From Crocinitomix algicola (GTDB lineage: Bacteria > Bacteroidota > Bacteroidia > Flavobacteriales_D > Crocinitomicaceae), in NCBI RefSeq assembly GCF_001661595.2, contig NZ_LYPF02000020.1, positions 48,095-112,094 of the forward strand: a stretch of DNA of 64,000 nt, read 5' to 3'. The stretch's first letter is position 1. The number at the start of each line of letters is the position of its first letter. Under the pieces are notes generated by a model. It did no database searches, was not told the origin of the DNA, and worked only from the letters and a program-made list of their open reading frames with translations. The translations under genes were made by a program, and so were the position numbers. Shown piece after piece: positions 7,585-16,277 of the stretch.

Positions 7585-10143
7585 ATGAAATACTTGCTAC
7601 TCACACTTCTTATAGGTTCATCTTTTCTTATAAATGGGCAAATTCAAAATGCATCTATTTCTTTTAATCATTACCGAAGCAATAAAGGCAATACTAGGAT
7701 TAATTTTGCAGTGAAAGGAAATGAATCAGTTTTAAGACAATCAGAAGACATTCATTATAAGTACAAAAATGGCAATTGGCATTTTATTTATTGTTCATCA
7801 CATCGTGTGGCAGAATTAATGAAAGAAGGGATAATCGAGCAATTGTATTTTGATCCTTCGGTGGGGCATTTATTAAACGATACGATGCGTATTGTTCAAA
7901 ATGTTGATAGTGTTCATGCTGGTCATTCGCCGTTGCAGCGATCATTTACAGGAAAAGACGTTGTACTGGGGTACATTGATTCTGGACTTGATCATAACCA
8001 TGAAGATTTTAAAAATGAAGATGGAACAACACGAGTTCTTTATTATTGGGATCACAGTTTAGGTATTCATCCAGATAGAACTCCGGGTAAATATGGCTAC
8101 GGTCAGGTATGGACTTCAGAAGAGATAAATGACGGTTCTTGTACTTCTACAGACGAGAATGCGCACGGTACGACTGTGACCGGAGCTGGTTCTGGGAACG
8201 GACGAGCTACAGGAACAAACCAAGGTGTTGCTCCAGAATCGGATATCATCATCGTTGAAACAAATTTTAGTTTACCAAATTGGACCCTTACGGTTGCTGA
8301 TGGTATTGACTTCATATTTTCCATGGCAGACACTTTAGGTAAGCCAGCTGTCGTTAACACTTCTGTTGGATCTTATTTTGGTAGCCATGATGGTACAGAT
8401 CCAGCTTCGCAAATTATTGATAGCTTGTTGATGGACAAGCCGGGGAGAATTGTAGTCGGAGCGGCTGGAAATTCTGGGGCACAAGGAAAATATCATGTAA
8501 AAGGTTATGTTGATGCTGACACTTCTTTTACTTGGTTTGATGTAAATCCAGCTTCTGCTTTTGGAGGTGCAGCAACCTATTTTGACTTGTGGTCGGATAC
8601 GGCTGATTTTAAAAACGTGCATTTTGCTTTTGGAGCTGATCAAGTCTCCCCGAGTTTTGAATTCCGTGGTAGAACTAACTTCTATACCATTGAACCACTT
8701 TTAGGCACAACAACCTACGACACGATATTTTGGGAAGGTAACCGTGTAACGCCCGTAGAATTCTATGCGGAAGAAATCAATGGAGTTTACCACCTGGAAA
8801 TGGTCATGCTGAATCCTGATTCACTTGATTTTTATTACCGTTTTGAGACAACTGGTGATGGAGTGTATGATTTATGGTCTGGGGCCTGGGCAGGAGCTTC
8901 TAATATCGTTCATTTAGGATTACCAAGTCCAATCGATTTCCCTCCCATTGTCAATTATCATATTCCTGACTCCCTATCTACCATTGTGAGTTCATGGACT
9001 TGCTCTCCTAAAGTTGTGACCGTTGGCAATTTCAAAAATCAATATGATTATATCGATTATTTGGGTGAACCTTATGTATTGGGTGGTGGTCCCCCTGGTG
9101 AATTAAGTCCCAACTCGAGTAAAGGTCCGAACAGACGTGGAGTTGTTAAGCCTGATGTCTCTGCAACAGGTGATGGAATTATGAGCGCTTGTCCATTGTG
9201 GTTGTCAGCCTCACTAAAAATTTCCAATCCAAGCATGTTAGCTGAAGGTGGAGAACATGTTCGAAATGGTGGAACCTCAATGGCATCACCTGTAATTGCT
9301 GGAATTGCCGCACTTTATTTAGAAAAATGTTCCGAAGCGACTTATCAAGATTTTTTAAATGATCTTCATGAATTAGCCTATTCAGATGCTTTCACGGGCA
9401 TCACACCAAACACAGGATATGGATATGGCAAAGTTGATGCATTCGAACTTCTTAATCATTCTAACTACTCTACCACTTTATTAGGTGACACATTAATTTG
9501 TGCAACGCCAGAGGTATATGAGCTCGAAGAAGGCCCATTTACTTCGTACGAATGGTTTAATGATGAAACGGGTTCTTCCGTAACTTTAAACGAAACCGCA
9601 AATGTATACGCTATCATCAAAAATGATAAAGGTTGTATTGCATACACTGACACCCTCGAAGTAGCAAAAGGAACCATGCCAATTCCGCCATCTATTAATC
9701 AAATTGGCGGAGGATTAGTAAGTACACCCGCAGCAAATTATCAATGGTATTTTAATGGTGAGCCCATTGACGATTCGAATACGCAATTCTTAAACCCGGA
9801 CTCATCCGGAAGTTATGTTGTTGAAGTAATTAGCGAAGATGGTTGTTCATTGTTCTCAGAACCAATAATAGTAGAATCCGCTTCAATTGAAGAAATGGGG
9901 AGTACTGATTTTTTAATATTTCCCAACCCATTCCAAGATGAGTTAAAAATAATTAAAGGGGAACACCATAAAGTTGACATATCCATATCCGATATCTCTG
10001 GCAAACAAGTTTATTTTGAAAATAACATTCCCGCAGAAAGCTTGTTTATCACATTTAATTTGAGTCATTTAGAAAACGGAGTATACGTCCTCACTTTTTA
10101 CTATGATAATAACTTTAGCACATTTCGTGTTATTAAACAATAA
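7585..10143 (+). CDS. S8 protease with type IX secretion sorting tail
   Basis: 852 residues from ATG 7585. An upstream in-frame ATG at 7504 would bury the clear signal peptide MKYLLLTLLIGSSFLINGQ and is rejected. The triad is Asp132 (GYIDSGLD), His194 (NAHGTTVTG) and Ser565 (GGTSMASP). The His-Ser spacing is long because of an inserted jelly-roll-like region, as in S8 proteases of the PA-insert/CspA type. Two Ig-like segments follow (about 630-780), and then a type A C-terminal sorting domain with FLIFPNPFQDEL, ISDISGKQVY and LENGVYVLTF. It should therefore cross the outer membrane through the type IX system. That system's core genes are not in the window. Confidence 0.93.
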   Translation: MKYLLLTLLIGSSFLINGQIQNASISFNHYRSNKGNTRINFAVKGNESVLRQSEDIHYKYKNGNWHFIYCSSHRVAELMKEGIIEQLYFDPSVGHLLNDTMRIVQNVDSVHAGHSPLQRSFTGKDVVLGYIDSGLDHNHEDFKNEDGTTRVLYYWDHSLGIHPDRTPGKYGYGQVWTSEEINDGSCTSTDENAHGTTVTGAGSGNGRATGTNQGVAPESDIIIVETNFSLPNWTLTVADGIDFIFSMADTLGKPAVVNTSVGSYFGSHDGTDPASQIIDSLLMDKPGRIVVGAAGNSGAQGKYHVKGYVDADTSFTWFDVNPASAFGGAATYFDLWSDTADFKNVHFAFGADQVSPSFEFRGRTNFYTIEPLLGTTTYDTIFWEGNRVTPVEFYAEEINGVYHLEMVMLNPDSLDFYYRFETTGDGVYDLWSGAWAGASNIVHLGLPSPIDFPPIVNYHIPDSLSTIVSSWTCSPKVVTVGNFKNQYDYIDYLGEPYVLGGGPPGELSPNSSKGPNRRGVVKPDVSATGDGIMSACPLWLSASLKISNPSMLAEGGEHVRNGGTSMASPVIAGIAALYLEKCSEATYQDFLNDLHELAYSDAFTGITPNTGYGYGKVDAFELLNHSNYSTTLLGDTLICATPEVYELEEGPFTSYEWFNDETGSSVTLNETANVYAIIKNDKGCIAYTDTLEVAKGTMPIPPSINQIGGGLVSTPAANYQWYFNGEPIDDSNTQFLNPDSSGSYVVEVISEDGCSLFSEPIIVESASIEEMGSTDFLIFPNPFQDELKIIKGEHHKVDISISDISGKQVYFENNIPAESLFITFNLSHLENGVYVLTFYYDNNFSTFRVIKQ

Positions 10144-10189
10144 ATGAAATAAAACTTACGGAAGTAGAAGGTCTGAATTGATAATTTTA

Positions 10190-10197
10190 TATTTTTG
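10190..10197 (+). promoter_or_regulatory. -7 element before the DUF5606 gene
   Basis: TATTTTTG matches TAnnTTTG and lies 23 bases before the ATG at 10221. No good -33 TTTG is visible at the expected distance. Confidence 0.45.
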
Positions 10198-10220
10198 CCG
10201 ACTACAGAAAAAAACTACAA

Positions 10221-10634
10221 ATGAATTTAAAAGGACTAATTGCAATATCAGGAAAATCGGGATTATTTAAGGTTGCTGCTCAAGGTAGAAACAACATTAT
10301 TGTTGAATCTCTAGATAATGGTAAAAAATTTCCAGCTTTTGCGACAGATAAAATTTCTGCACTAGAAGACATTAGTATTTACACTTATGAAGAAGATGTA
10401 CCATTGGTAGAAGTTTATTCTAAAATGGCTGAACATGCAAACTATGAAAAGTCTTTGAGTCATAAAGAAAAAGCGGAGAGTCTGAAAGATGAATTAAGTG
10501 CATTTTTGCCGGATTATGATGAAGACCGTGTTTATGAATCAGATATTCGTAAATTGTTTCAATGGTATAACATTCTTGTCGATAAAGGATTTGTGGTACG
10601 TGGTGAAGATAACGCAGCTTCGGAAGAAGAATAG
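10221..10634 (+). CDS. DUF5606 family protein
   Basis: 137 residues, beginning MNLKGLIAISGKSGLFKV, the characteristic start of a small Bacteroidota-restricted family (DUF5606). The N-terminal 60 residues look like a compact beta barrel (GLFKVAAQGRNNIIVESLD...KFPAF). The rest is helical and acidic, ending in SEEE. It has no signal peptide or membrane helix, so it should be cytoplasmic. Its function is unknown; wide conservation in the phylum suggests a core role, but that is inference. A strong terminator follows, and the gene converges on a 55-codon minus-strand ORF. Confidence 0.85.
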   Translation: MNLKGLIAISGKSGLFKVAAQGRNNIIVESLDNGKKFPAFATDKISALEDISIYTYEEDVPLVEVYSKMAEHANYEKSLSHKEKAESLKDELSAFLPDYDEDRVYESDIRKLFQWYNILVDKGFVVRGEDNAASEEE

Positions 10635-10655
10635 GAAATATTAAACAAGTAAAAT

Positions 10656-10685
10656 AAAAAGGGGCCTTTTGCAGGCCCCTTTTTT
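10656..10685. terminator. Strong intrinsic terminator
   Basis: AAAAAGGGGCC (10656-10666) pairs with GGCCCCTTTTTT (10674-10685) around TTTTGCA. Its flanking A and T runs serve the DUF5606 gene and, on the other strand, the short ORF ending at 10684. Confidence 0.92.
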
Positions 10686-10851
10686 AGTTTAAAATTAGTT
10701 CAACACTTTTTTTCTTCCTTTCATCCTCAGAAGTTAGTTGATGCACTTCTAATGACTTTGAGAAATTTAATATCTGACTGAGCACTTCGGCTTTTGGAGA
10801 TTGATTAATTTCGTTTGAAGATTTTGTTTTACTCGTGTAGATTTTCATCAT
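10684..10851 (-). CDS. Small hypothetical protein (55 residues)
   Basis: A frame of 55 codons starts with two consecutive ATGs (10851 and 10848) and stops at 10684, exactly at the shared terminator. The product begins MMKIYTSKTKSSNEINQ, has an amphipathic helical middle (EVLSQILNFSKSLEV) and ends in a charged stretch with DERKKK. It is soluble and has no cysteines. It lies 84 bases downstream of the ECF sigma factor gene on the same strand, with no terminator between them, so co-transcription is likely. The function is unknown. Its placement against a terminator supports it as real, but conservation would have to confirm this. Confidence 0.55.
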   Translation of the reverse strand: MMKIYTSKTKSSNEINQSPKAEVLSQILNFSKSLEVHQLTSEDERKKKSVELILN

Positions 10852-10935
10852 AGGCTACTTACTCTTTTTTTTACAAGTAAACGTAAAGTTCATTCACTTA
10901 TTGTTTGTAACCCAAAAAAAATACTTCTTTAATTA

Positions 10936-11532
10936 TTATACAGTTATACTAACTTTGTGTTTATCAACTAGTTTTCTTAAATTGATAAGCGCATAACGCA
11001 TTCTACCAAGTGCAGTATTAATACTTATATCTTCTTTATCAGCAATATCTTTAAACGACATTCCTTTGAAAATTCGGTTTTGAAGCACATCCCTTTGTTC
11101 TTCTGGTAAGTATTCTACCAATCTAACTAAATCAGTTTCGATTTGACCTTTAATCATTTCGTCTTCTATATTATTATCTGTCAATTTTAGTACAGAAAAA
11201 ATATTATAATCTTCACTTTTTGAACTTGATTCAGAAATCATTTGCATTTTATTCGACCGTCTAAAATGATCAACAATCATGTTGTGAGAAATGGTTAGAA
11301 CCCAAGGTAGGAATTTTCCTTCCTCATTATAAGAACCGTTTTTTAATGTGCGTATGACTTTTATAAACACATCTTGGAACAAATCATTTGCTAAATTCTG
11401 ATTTCGAACTTTTGAAACAATATATCCAAAAATGCGATCTTTGTTACGCATTAGTAATGTTTCAAAAGCTTTTTCATTACCCTCTAGATACGATCGTATC
11501 AAGTCCTTGTCAGACAGAATTTCATTTGCCAT
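10936..11532 (-). CDS. ECF-type RNA polymerase sigma factor
   Basis: 198 residues with both sigma-70 ECF domains. Region 2 (about 10-85) has the LANDLFQDVFIKVIRTL signature and WVLTISHNMIVDHFRR. Region 4 (about 130-190) has LPEEQRDVLQNRIFKGMSFKDIAD with a helix-turn-helix, then INTALGRMRYALINLRK. No anti-sigma factor gene adjoins it; the only downstream partner on the strand is a 55-residue ORF. A near-consensus promoter lies 110 bases upstream. The regulon cannot be told from this window. Confidence 0.93.
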   Translation of the reverse strand: MANEILSDKDLIRSYLEGNEKAFETLLMRNKDRIFGYIVSKVRNQNLANDLFQDVFIKVIRTLKNGSYNEEGKFLPWVLTISHNMIVDHFRRSNKMQMISESSSKSEDYNIFSVLKLTDNNIEDEMIKGQIETDLVRLVEYLPEEQRDVLQNRIFKGMSFKDIADKEDISINTALGRMRYALINLRKLVDKHKVSITV

Positions 11533-11641
11533 AAGCTTACTCGTTTTAGTCGCGCACCAAAAATTGAAGCACGTATTTTTTCATTTCAATTATCAAAGAG
11601 TAAACAGTATAACCTATAGGCAAATATTAATTTAATGTTCT

Positions 11642-11672
11642 CAAATATAAGGTAATTGTACAAATTATCAAA
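11642..11672 (-). promoter_or_regulatory. Promoter of the ECF sigma factor gene
   Basis: Read on the minus strand, TTTG (11672-11669) is followed after 19 bases by TATATTTG (11649-11642). This matches the Bacteroidota sigma-A consensus TTTG-N19-TAnnTTTG. The leader to the ATG would be about 100 bases. Confidence 0.65.
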
Positions 11673-11852
11673 ATTAACAATTTAGCAAAAAATAAATATT
11701 CATTGTTAATTATGTGAACTTTGAATCTAATCAATAGTTCCAAATCATACTAAAAAACTTATAAAATGAACTCGTTTGAACTAGATAACGCAAAAAATAA
11801 TGAATGGTTGGAAATCTGATAAAAAAAATATTTTTTTTGGCTAGATTAACTT

Positions 11853-11860
11853 TATCTTTG
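11853..11860 (+). promoter_or_regulatory. -7 element before uvrA
   Basis: TATCTTTG matches TAnnTTTG and sits 23 bases before the uvrA ATG. A TTTG lies only 13 bases upstream, too close for a standard -33, so only the -7 box is claimed. No LexA-type palindrome was noticed. Confidence 0.5.
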
Positions 11861-11883
11861 AGTTATCGCGTAAAAAAAAGAAG

Positions 11884-14676
11884 ATGTCGAAAGCAGATAG
11901 AAGTATTGCCATTAAAGGGGCTCGAGTACACAACCTAAAAAATATAGACGTAAATATTCCTCATAATCAATTCATTGTAATTACTGGGCTATCAGGTTCT
12001 GGTAAAAGCTCGCTCGCTTTTGATACTTTGTTTGCCGAAGGACAGCGCCGATATGTTGAAAGCCTTTCTTCTTACGCCAGGCAATTCTTAGGCAAACTAG
12101 ATAAACCTGATGTTGATTATATCAAAGGAATTTCTCCAGGAATTGCAATAGAACAAAAAGTGATTTCAACCAATCCCAGGTCGACAGTTGGTACGGTTAC
12201 GGAAATTTATGACTACTTGAAGGTCCTTTTTGCACGTGCGGGTAAAACGTATAGTCCAATAAGTGGTGATGAAGTAAAAAAACACAGCGTATCTGATGTG
12301 GTTAACTTCGTCAAAACTTTGGATGAAGGCTGTCGATTCATGGTATTAAGTCCTTGGATAATACGCGAAAAAATCAGCTTTAAAAAAGCGGTTGAGATAT
12401 TAATTTCTCAAGGATTTACTAAGGTTTTCGTGAAAGGAAAGGCTTATAATCTAGACGAAATTGATAAAAAAACATATGATCAGGGCGAACGTTTTATAAT
12501 TGTCGATAGATTAAGTCATATAAAAGATGATGAAGATTATGATTCGCGACTTGCTGACTCCGTACAGACTGCCTTTTATGAAGGGTTTGGTACCTGTACG
12601 ATTCACCAAATGGAAACCAACCATCAAACCGATTTCTCCAATCGTTTTGAATTAGATGGTATCGAATTTATTGAGCCCTCTGTTAATTTTTTCACGTTCA
12701 ATAACCCATTTGGAGCATGCAGGTCATGCGAAGGTTATGGAAGTATAATAGGAATTGATCCGGAATTAGTAATTCCCGATAAAAATTTAAGTGTCTATGA
12801 AGAAACTGTAGCACCTTGGAAAGGAGAAAAGATGCGAGAATGGCGCGATCAGTTTATTGCACATGCAGCAAATCATAATTTCCCTATACATCGAGCATAC
12901 AGTGAATTGACGGAAGAAGAAAAAACGCTCCTTTGGAAAGGTAGTGGCCGCATGCAAGGAATAGATGATTTTTTTGAGTACGTTCAATCTAAGACCTACA
13001 AAATTCAGTATCGTATAATGTTATCACGTTACCGTGGTAAAACGAAATGTCCTGATTGCAGAGGAACGAGACTTAGAAAAGAAACAAATTATGTTAAGAT
13101 CGACGGACATCAATTGAGTGATTTAATGTTGATGCCAATCGATGAATTAACGGAACTTTTTAAACAAATTACACTCGACAAATACCAGACAGAAATTGCA
13201 GAGCGATTGTTAATAGAAATTCAAAACCGACTTTCCTATTTATGTGAAGTTGGATTAGGGTATTTAACCTTGAATCGTCAATCGGCAACCTTATCTGGAG
13301 GTGAATCCCAAAGAATTAATCTAGCCACTTCACTTGGCAGTAGTCTTGTAGGTTCGATGTATATATTAGACGAACCAAGTATTGGCCTGCACCCTAAGGA
13401 CACTCATCGTTTAATTGGCATTCTAAATCAACTCAGGGATGTTGGAAACACTGTGATTGTAGTTGAACATGAAGAAGAGATGATGCAAGCAGCTGATCAA
13501 ATCATAGATATTGGTCCAATGGCAGGTGTTAACGGTGGACAAATTGTTTTTCAAGGTAGACACGCAGAATTACTCAATGCAAAAAATAGTCTAACGGCTG
13601 ATTATCTCACCAAGCGAAAATCTATACCTATTCCAACAAACAGGCGAAAATTGAATAGTGCAATATTCATTGAAGGTGCTCGTGAGAATAATTTAAAAAA
13701 TATTAATGTAAAAATTCCCCTTAACGGTTTGGTTTGTATTTCCGGAGTTTCAGGCTCTGGAAAATCAACACTCATTAAACAGATTTTTTATCCTGCACTT
13801 TTAAAACAATTAGGAAAGTCCAGCTCCACAATTGGAGATTTTAATGGATTATCAGGAGATATAGATCGCATCGAAGATGTTGAAATGGTTGATCAAAATC
13901 CCATTGGTCGTTCATCAAGAAGTAATCCAGCAACTTATGTGAAAGCTTTTGATTTCATCCGCGATTTATTCGCTAAACAACAACTGGCAAAAGTTAGAGG
14001 ATATAAAGCAGGTTACTTTTCATACAACGTTCCTGGCGGAAGGTGTGAAGTATGTAAAGGTGAAGGTGAAATTACCATTTCAATGCAATTCATGGCAGAC
14101 GTAAAATTGGAGTGTGAAGAATGCAAAGGGAAACGGTTTACTACGGAAGCTTTAGAGGTAGAATTTAATGGTAAAACCATCAATGATGTTTTAAACATGA
14201 CGATAGAAGACGCTATGTCCTTTTTTGATGGAGGCAACCGTTTAGAGGAAAAAATAATTGAACGCATTGGTCCACTATATGAATTAGGATTAGGATATTT
14301 AAAACTTGGACAATCTTCGAGCACTCTATCCGGTGGTGAGGCTCAACGTGTAAAGTTAGCCTCTTTTTTAACCACAAATAAAAGCAAAGTAACCCCTACT
14401 CTATTCATATTTGATGAACCGACAACGGGACTTCATTTTCACGATATAGAAAAACTCGTACTCTCCTTCAATCAATTAATAAAAAAAGGACATTCTGTTT
14501 TAGTTATTGAGCATAATGGAGATGTTTTAAAAACAGCTGATTGGATAATTGATATTGGACCCGGCGGTGGAAAACATGGTGGTCAAGTTTTGTTTGAGGG
14601 GGTACCTGAAGACCTTGTGAAATGCTCTGAAAGTGTGACCGGAGAATTCTTAATTGAAAAATTAAAAGAAGCATAA
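11884..14676 (+). CDS. uvrA: Excinuclease ABC subunit A
   Basis: 930 residues, full length for UvrA. It is the damage-recognition ATPase of nucleotide excision repair, acting as a dimer with UvrB. Two ABC ATPase modules are visible. The first Walker A is GLSGSGKSSLAFDT (near residue 35) and its signature is LSGGESQRI. The second Walker A is GVSGSGKSTLIKQIF and its signature is LSGGEAQRV. Zinc-binding pairs are present as CRSCEGYG with CPDCRGTR, and CEVCKGEG with CEECKGKR. The start is supported by the -7 element 23 bases upstream. It converges on an outer-membrane protein gene 4 bases beyond its stop. Confidence 0.98.
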   Translation: MSKADRSIAIKGARVHNLKNIDVNIPHNQFIVITGLSGSGKSSLAFDTLFAEGQRRYVESLSSYARQFLGKLDKPDVDYIKGISPGIAIEQKVISTNPRSTVGTVTEIYDYLKVLFARAGKTYSPISGDEVKKHSVSDVVNFVKTLDEGCRFMVLSPWIIREKISFKKAVEILISQGFTKVFVKGKAYNLDEIDKKTYDQGERFIIVDRLSHIKDDEDYDSRLADSVQTAFYEGFGTCTIHQMETNHQTDFSNRFELDGIEFIEPSVNFFTFNNPFGACRSCEGYGSIIGIDPELVIPDKNLSVYEETVAPWKGEKMREWRDQFIAHAANHNFPIHRAYSELTEEEKTLLWKGSGRMQGIDDFFEYVQSKTYKIQYRIMLSRYRGKTKCPDCRGTRLRKETNYVKIDGHQLSDLMLMPIDELTELFKQITLDKYQTEIAERLLIEIQNRLSYLCEVGLGYLTLNRQSATLSGGESQRINLATSLGSSLVGSMYILDEPSIGLHPKDTHRLIGILNQLRDVGNTVIVVEHEEEMMQAADQIIDIGPMAGVNGGQIVFQGRHAELLNAKNSLTADYLTKRKSIPIPTNRRKLNSAIFIEGARENNLKNINVKIPLNGLVCISGVSGSGKSTLIKQIFYPALLKQLGKSSSTIGDFNGLSGDIDRIEDVEMVDQNPIGRSSRSNPATYVKAFDFIRDLFAKQQLAKVRGYKAGYFSYNVPGGRCEVCKGEGEITISMQFMADVKLECEECKGKRFTTEALEVEFNGKTINDVLNMTIEDAMSFFDGGNRLEEKIIERIGPLYELGLGYLKLGQSSSTLSGGEAQRVKLASFLTTNKSKVTPTLFIFDEPTTGLHFHDIEKLVLSFNQLIKKGHSVLVIEHNGDVLKTADWIIDIGPGGGKHGGQVLFEGVPEDLVKCSESVTGEFLIEKLKEA

Positions 14677-14680
14677 TTCT

Positions 14681-15721
14681 CTACTCCTTTTTCGTTCGAA
14701 TATTTATACCTACTGAACTGTAGATAAAACCAGTAGTCGATACTCCGGCGCGAACTATGATTGGGTCGTCCTCTGGTACAGCCCTCAGCCCAAGACCGAT
14801 ATGGTATTGCTCTATGTCCGAACCGAAACCTGAATACTCATTAAAAGGAATATTAATTCCTGTTGCTATTTCTATTTTTAAGGGTGAAGTACCGATTAAA
14901 CCGATCAAATAACCTTGCGTTGAGAACAAGGTTCCTCCTTCATATTGCCAACCATATCGACCCGCTACACCATAACCTAATTGAACACCTTTACGATTAA
15001 AATAAAAATGATCTACTGACAAACCACCTCCAATAAAATCCCCATTAAAACTAAAGCAATAAGCAAAGGCAGATAGATGTATCTGATGCGGAAGTTTTTG
15101 TTTTACATGAGCGTTGGGTAAAACTTTTGAGGTTGGTTTACTTATAAAGTAGGCTATTCGCAATTTCGCACTATAGAGTGGTTCGTTAAACCCTAACCTC
15201 GCAAGATTTACGCTAATATTAGGGTGAAAAATAAGTCGTTTTGGGGTAATATATCTATAGCCTAACCTAAACCTACATTCCGCATCCATTCTTTTGACAA
15301 AAGGATTATTTCTAGTGTACCTGCCTACCCCAAAGAATGTTGAAAGTTCTAATTGATGGTAACGACCTAAAAATATGGAGGGCCCCGTATATCCACCCCA
15401 ATATCGGTAGGGTTCTGATTCCTTTAAATTTGGGTAATTTATAAAATTACCGACTTCACCCTGCAAAGCGTATTGATCCATCATCGTCAAACCAATATTC
15501 CACTCCAAGTTTAAGTGATAAGATTCTGACACCCCTATCGAAATTCCTAAATCATAAGAGTAAGTCTGAAATTCGAATTGATTTTCTTTAATTTGATTAA
15601 TGTCATAATTCAACCCAAACTCACCAAATATAGAGTGGTATTTATAAAGTTGCAACGAATCTGTTTGTGCCACTACCTGGAAACATAACCAATATAAAGC
15701 TGATATTATGAATTTTCTCAT
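14681..15721 (-). CDS. Secreted outer-membrane beta-barrel-like protein
   Basis: 346 residues. A signal peptide (hydrophobic to residue 18, ending VVAQ) precedes a mature part made of short amphipathic strands rich in Tyr, Gly and Phe, with two halves that resemble each other (GLNYDINQI...SVSESYHL and GGGLSVDHFYFNRKGVQLGYG). The C-terminal strands end with VGINIRTKKE. The pattern fits an outer-membrane barrel, but no named family is recognised. It is upstream of nothing on its strand before uvrA's stop, so it is a single gene. Confidence 0.6.
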   Translation of the reverse strand: MRKFIISALYWLCFQVVAQTDSLQLYKYHSIFGEFGLNYDINQIKENQFEFQTYSYDLGISIGVSESYHLNLEWNIGLTMMDQYALQGEVGNFINYPNLKESEPYRYWGGYTGPSIFLGRYHQLELSTFFGVGRYTRNNPFVKRMDAECRFRLGYRYITPKRLIFHPNISVNLARLGFNEPLYSAKLRIAYFISKPTSKVLPNAHVKQKLPHQIHLSAFAYCFSFNGDFIGGGLSVDHFYFNRKGVQLGYGVAGRYGWQYEGGTLFSTQGYLIGLIGTSPLKIEIATGINIPFNEYSGFGSDIEQYHIGLGLRAVPEDDPIIVRAGVSTTGFIYSSVGINIRTKKE

Positions 15722-15765
15722 TCGACTCCTACTTCAGCTAAATTTAATTAAAAATGGTTATAAAC

Positions 15766-15797
15766 GAAAAAATCCTACCAAAATGGTAGGATTTTCT
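15766..15797 (-). terminator. Terminator of rplS
   Basis: AAAATCCTACC (15769-15779) and GGTAGGATTTT (15785-15795) form an 11-bp perfect stem. The A-rich left flank reads as a U-run on the minus strand, 26 bases after the rplS stop. Confidence 0.9.
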
Positions 15798-15820
15798 TCA
15801 GATTTATCTGAATACTATTT

Positions 15821-16183
15821 TTACTTAGTAGCGTAAACTTTTTTCTCTCTGATACGAGCTGATTTTCCTCTTCTCTCTCTAAAGTAGTAGATTCTTGCTC
15901 TACGTACATCACCAACTTTATTCACTTCAATTTTTTCGATGAATGGTGAATTAAAAGGAATAACTCTTTCCACACCGATATTACCAGACATTTTTCTCAC
16001 TGTAAAAGTTTCTGTAGCTCCAGAACCTCTTCTTTGAATTACAACGCCTTGGAATAACTGAACTCTTTCTTTGTTACCCTCTTTAATTTTATAGTGCACA
16101 GTTACTGTACTACCCGCTTTAAAATCAGGAAATTCGTTTTTCCCGTTTAACTCTTCCTGAACTTCTTTTATAATGTTACTCAT
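15821..16183 (-). CDS. rplS: 50S ribosomal protein L19
   Basis: 120 residues. L19 sits at the 30S-50S interface. The family is unmistakable: [49 protein letters not shown], and the C-terminal [19 protein letters not shown]. The length is normal. Here it is not linked to trmD, rimM or rpsP, its usual neighbours in many bacteria. A likely promoter and a strong terminator mark it as a single-gene unit. Confidence 0.98.
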   Translation of the reverse strand: MSNIIKEVQEELNGKNEFPDFKAGSTVTVHYKIKEGNKERVQLFQGVVIQRRGSGATETFTVRKMSGNIGVERVIPFNSPFIEKIEVNKVGDVRRARIYYFRERRGKSARIREKKVYATK

Positions 16184-16218
16184 GTCAATAATCTTTGGCT
16201 CCCTTAATTACGGGGGTG

Positions 16219-16250
16219 CAATATTACGAAGAATAAATTATATAACACAA
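16219..16250 (-). promoter_or_regulatory. Likely rplS promoter
   Basis: On the minus strand TTG (16250-16248) and TAATATTG (16226-16219) are 21 bases apart. The latter differs from TAnnTTTG at one position. It lies 36 bases upstream of the start. Confidence 0.45.
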
Positions 16251-16277
16251 CGGTAACCCCTTTTTTTTTAGTTTTTT

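Larger units (their letters stand above)
11533..11883. other. Divergent intergenic region (sigma factor / uvrA)
   Basis: These 351 AT-rich bases hold a minus-strand promoter for the sigma gene and a plus-strand -7 element for uvrA. A 17-codon ATG frame at 11766 is too short to call. No operator palindrome or structured RNA was recognised. Confidence 0.6.

Noticed and set aside
11766..11819. A 17-codon frame before uvrA.
   Set aside because: Too short to support, with no conserved neighbour on the strand.
16241..16254. ACACAACGGT in front of rplS, identical to the boundary box at 62875.
   Set aside because: No palindrome or cassette gene adjoins it, and it coincides with the rplS promoter region. 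A ten-base match is likely by chance.
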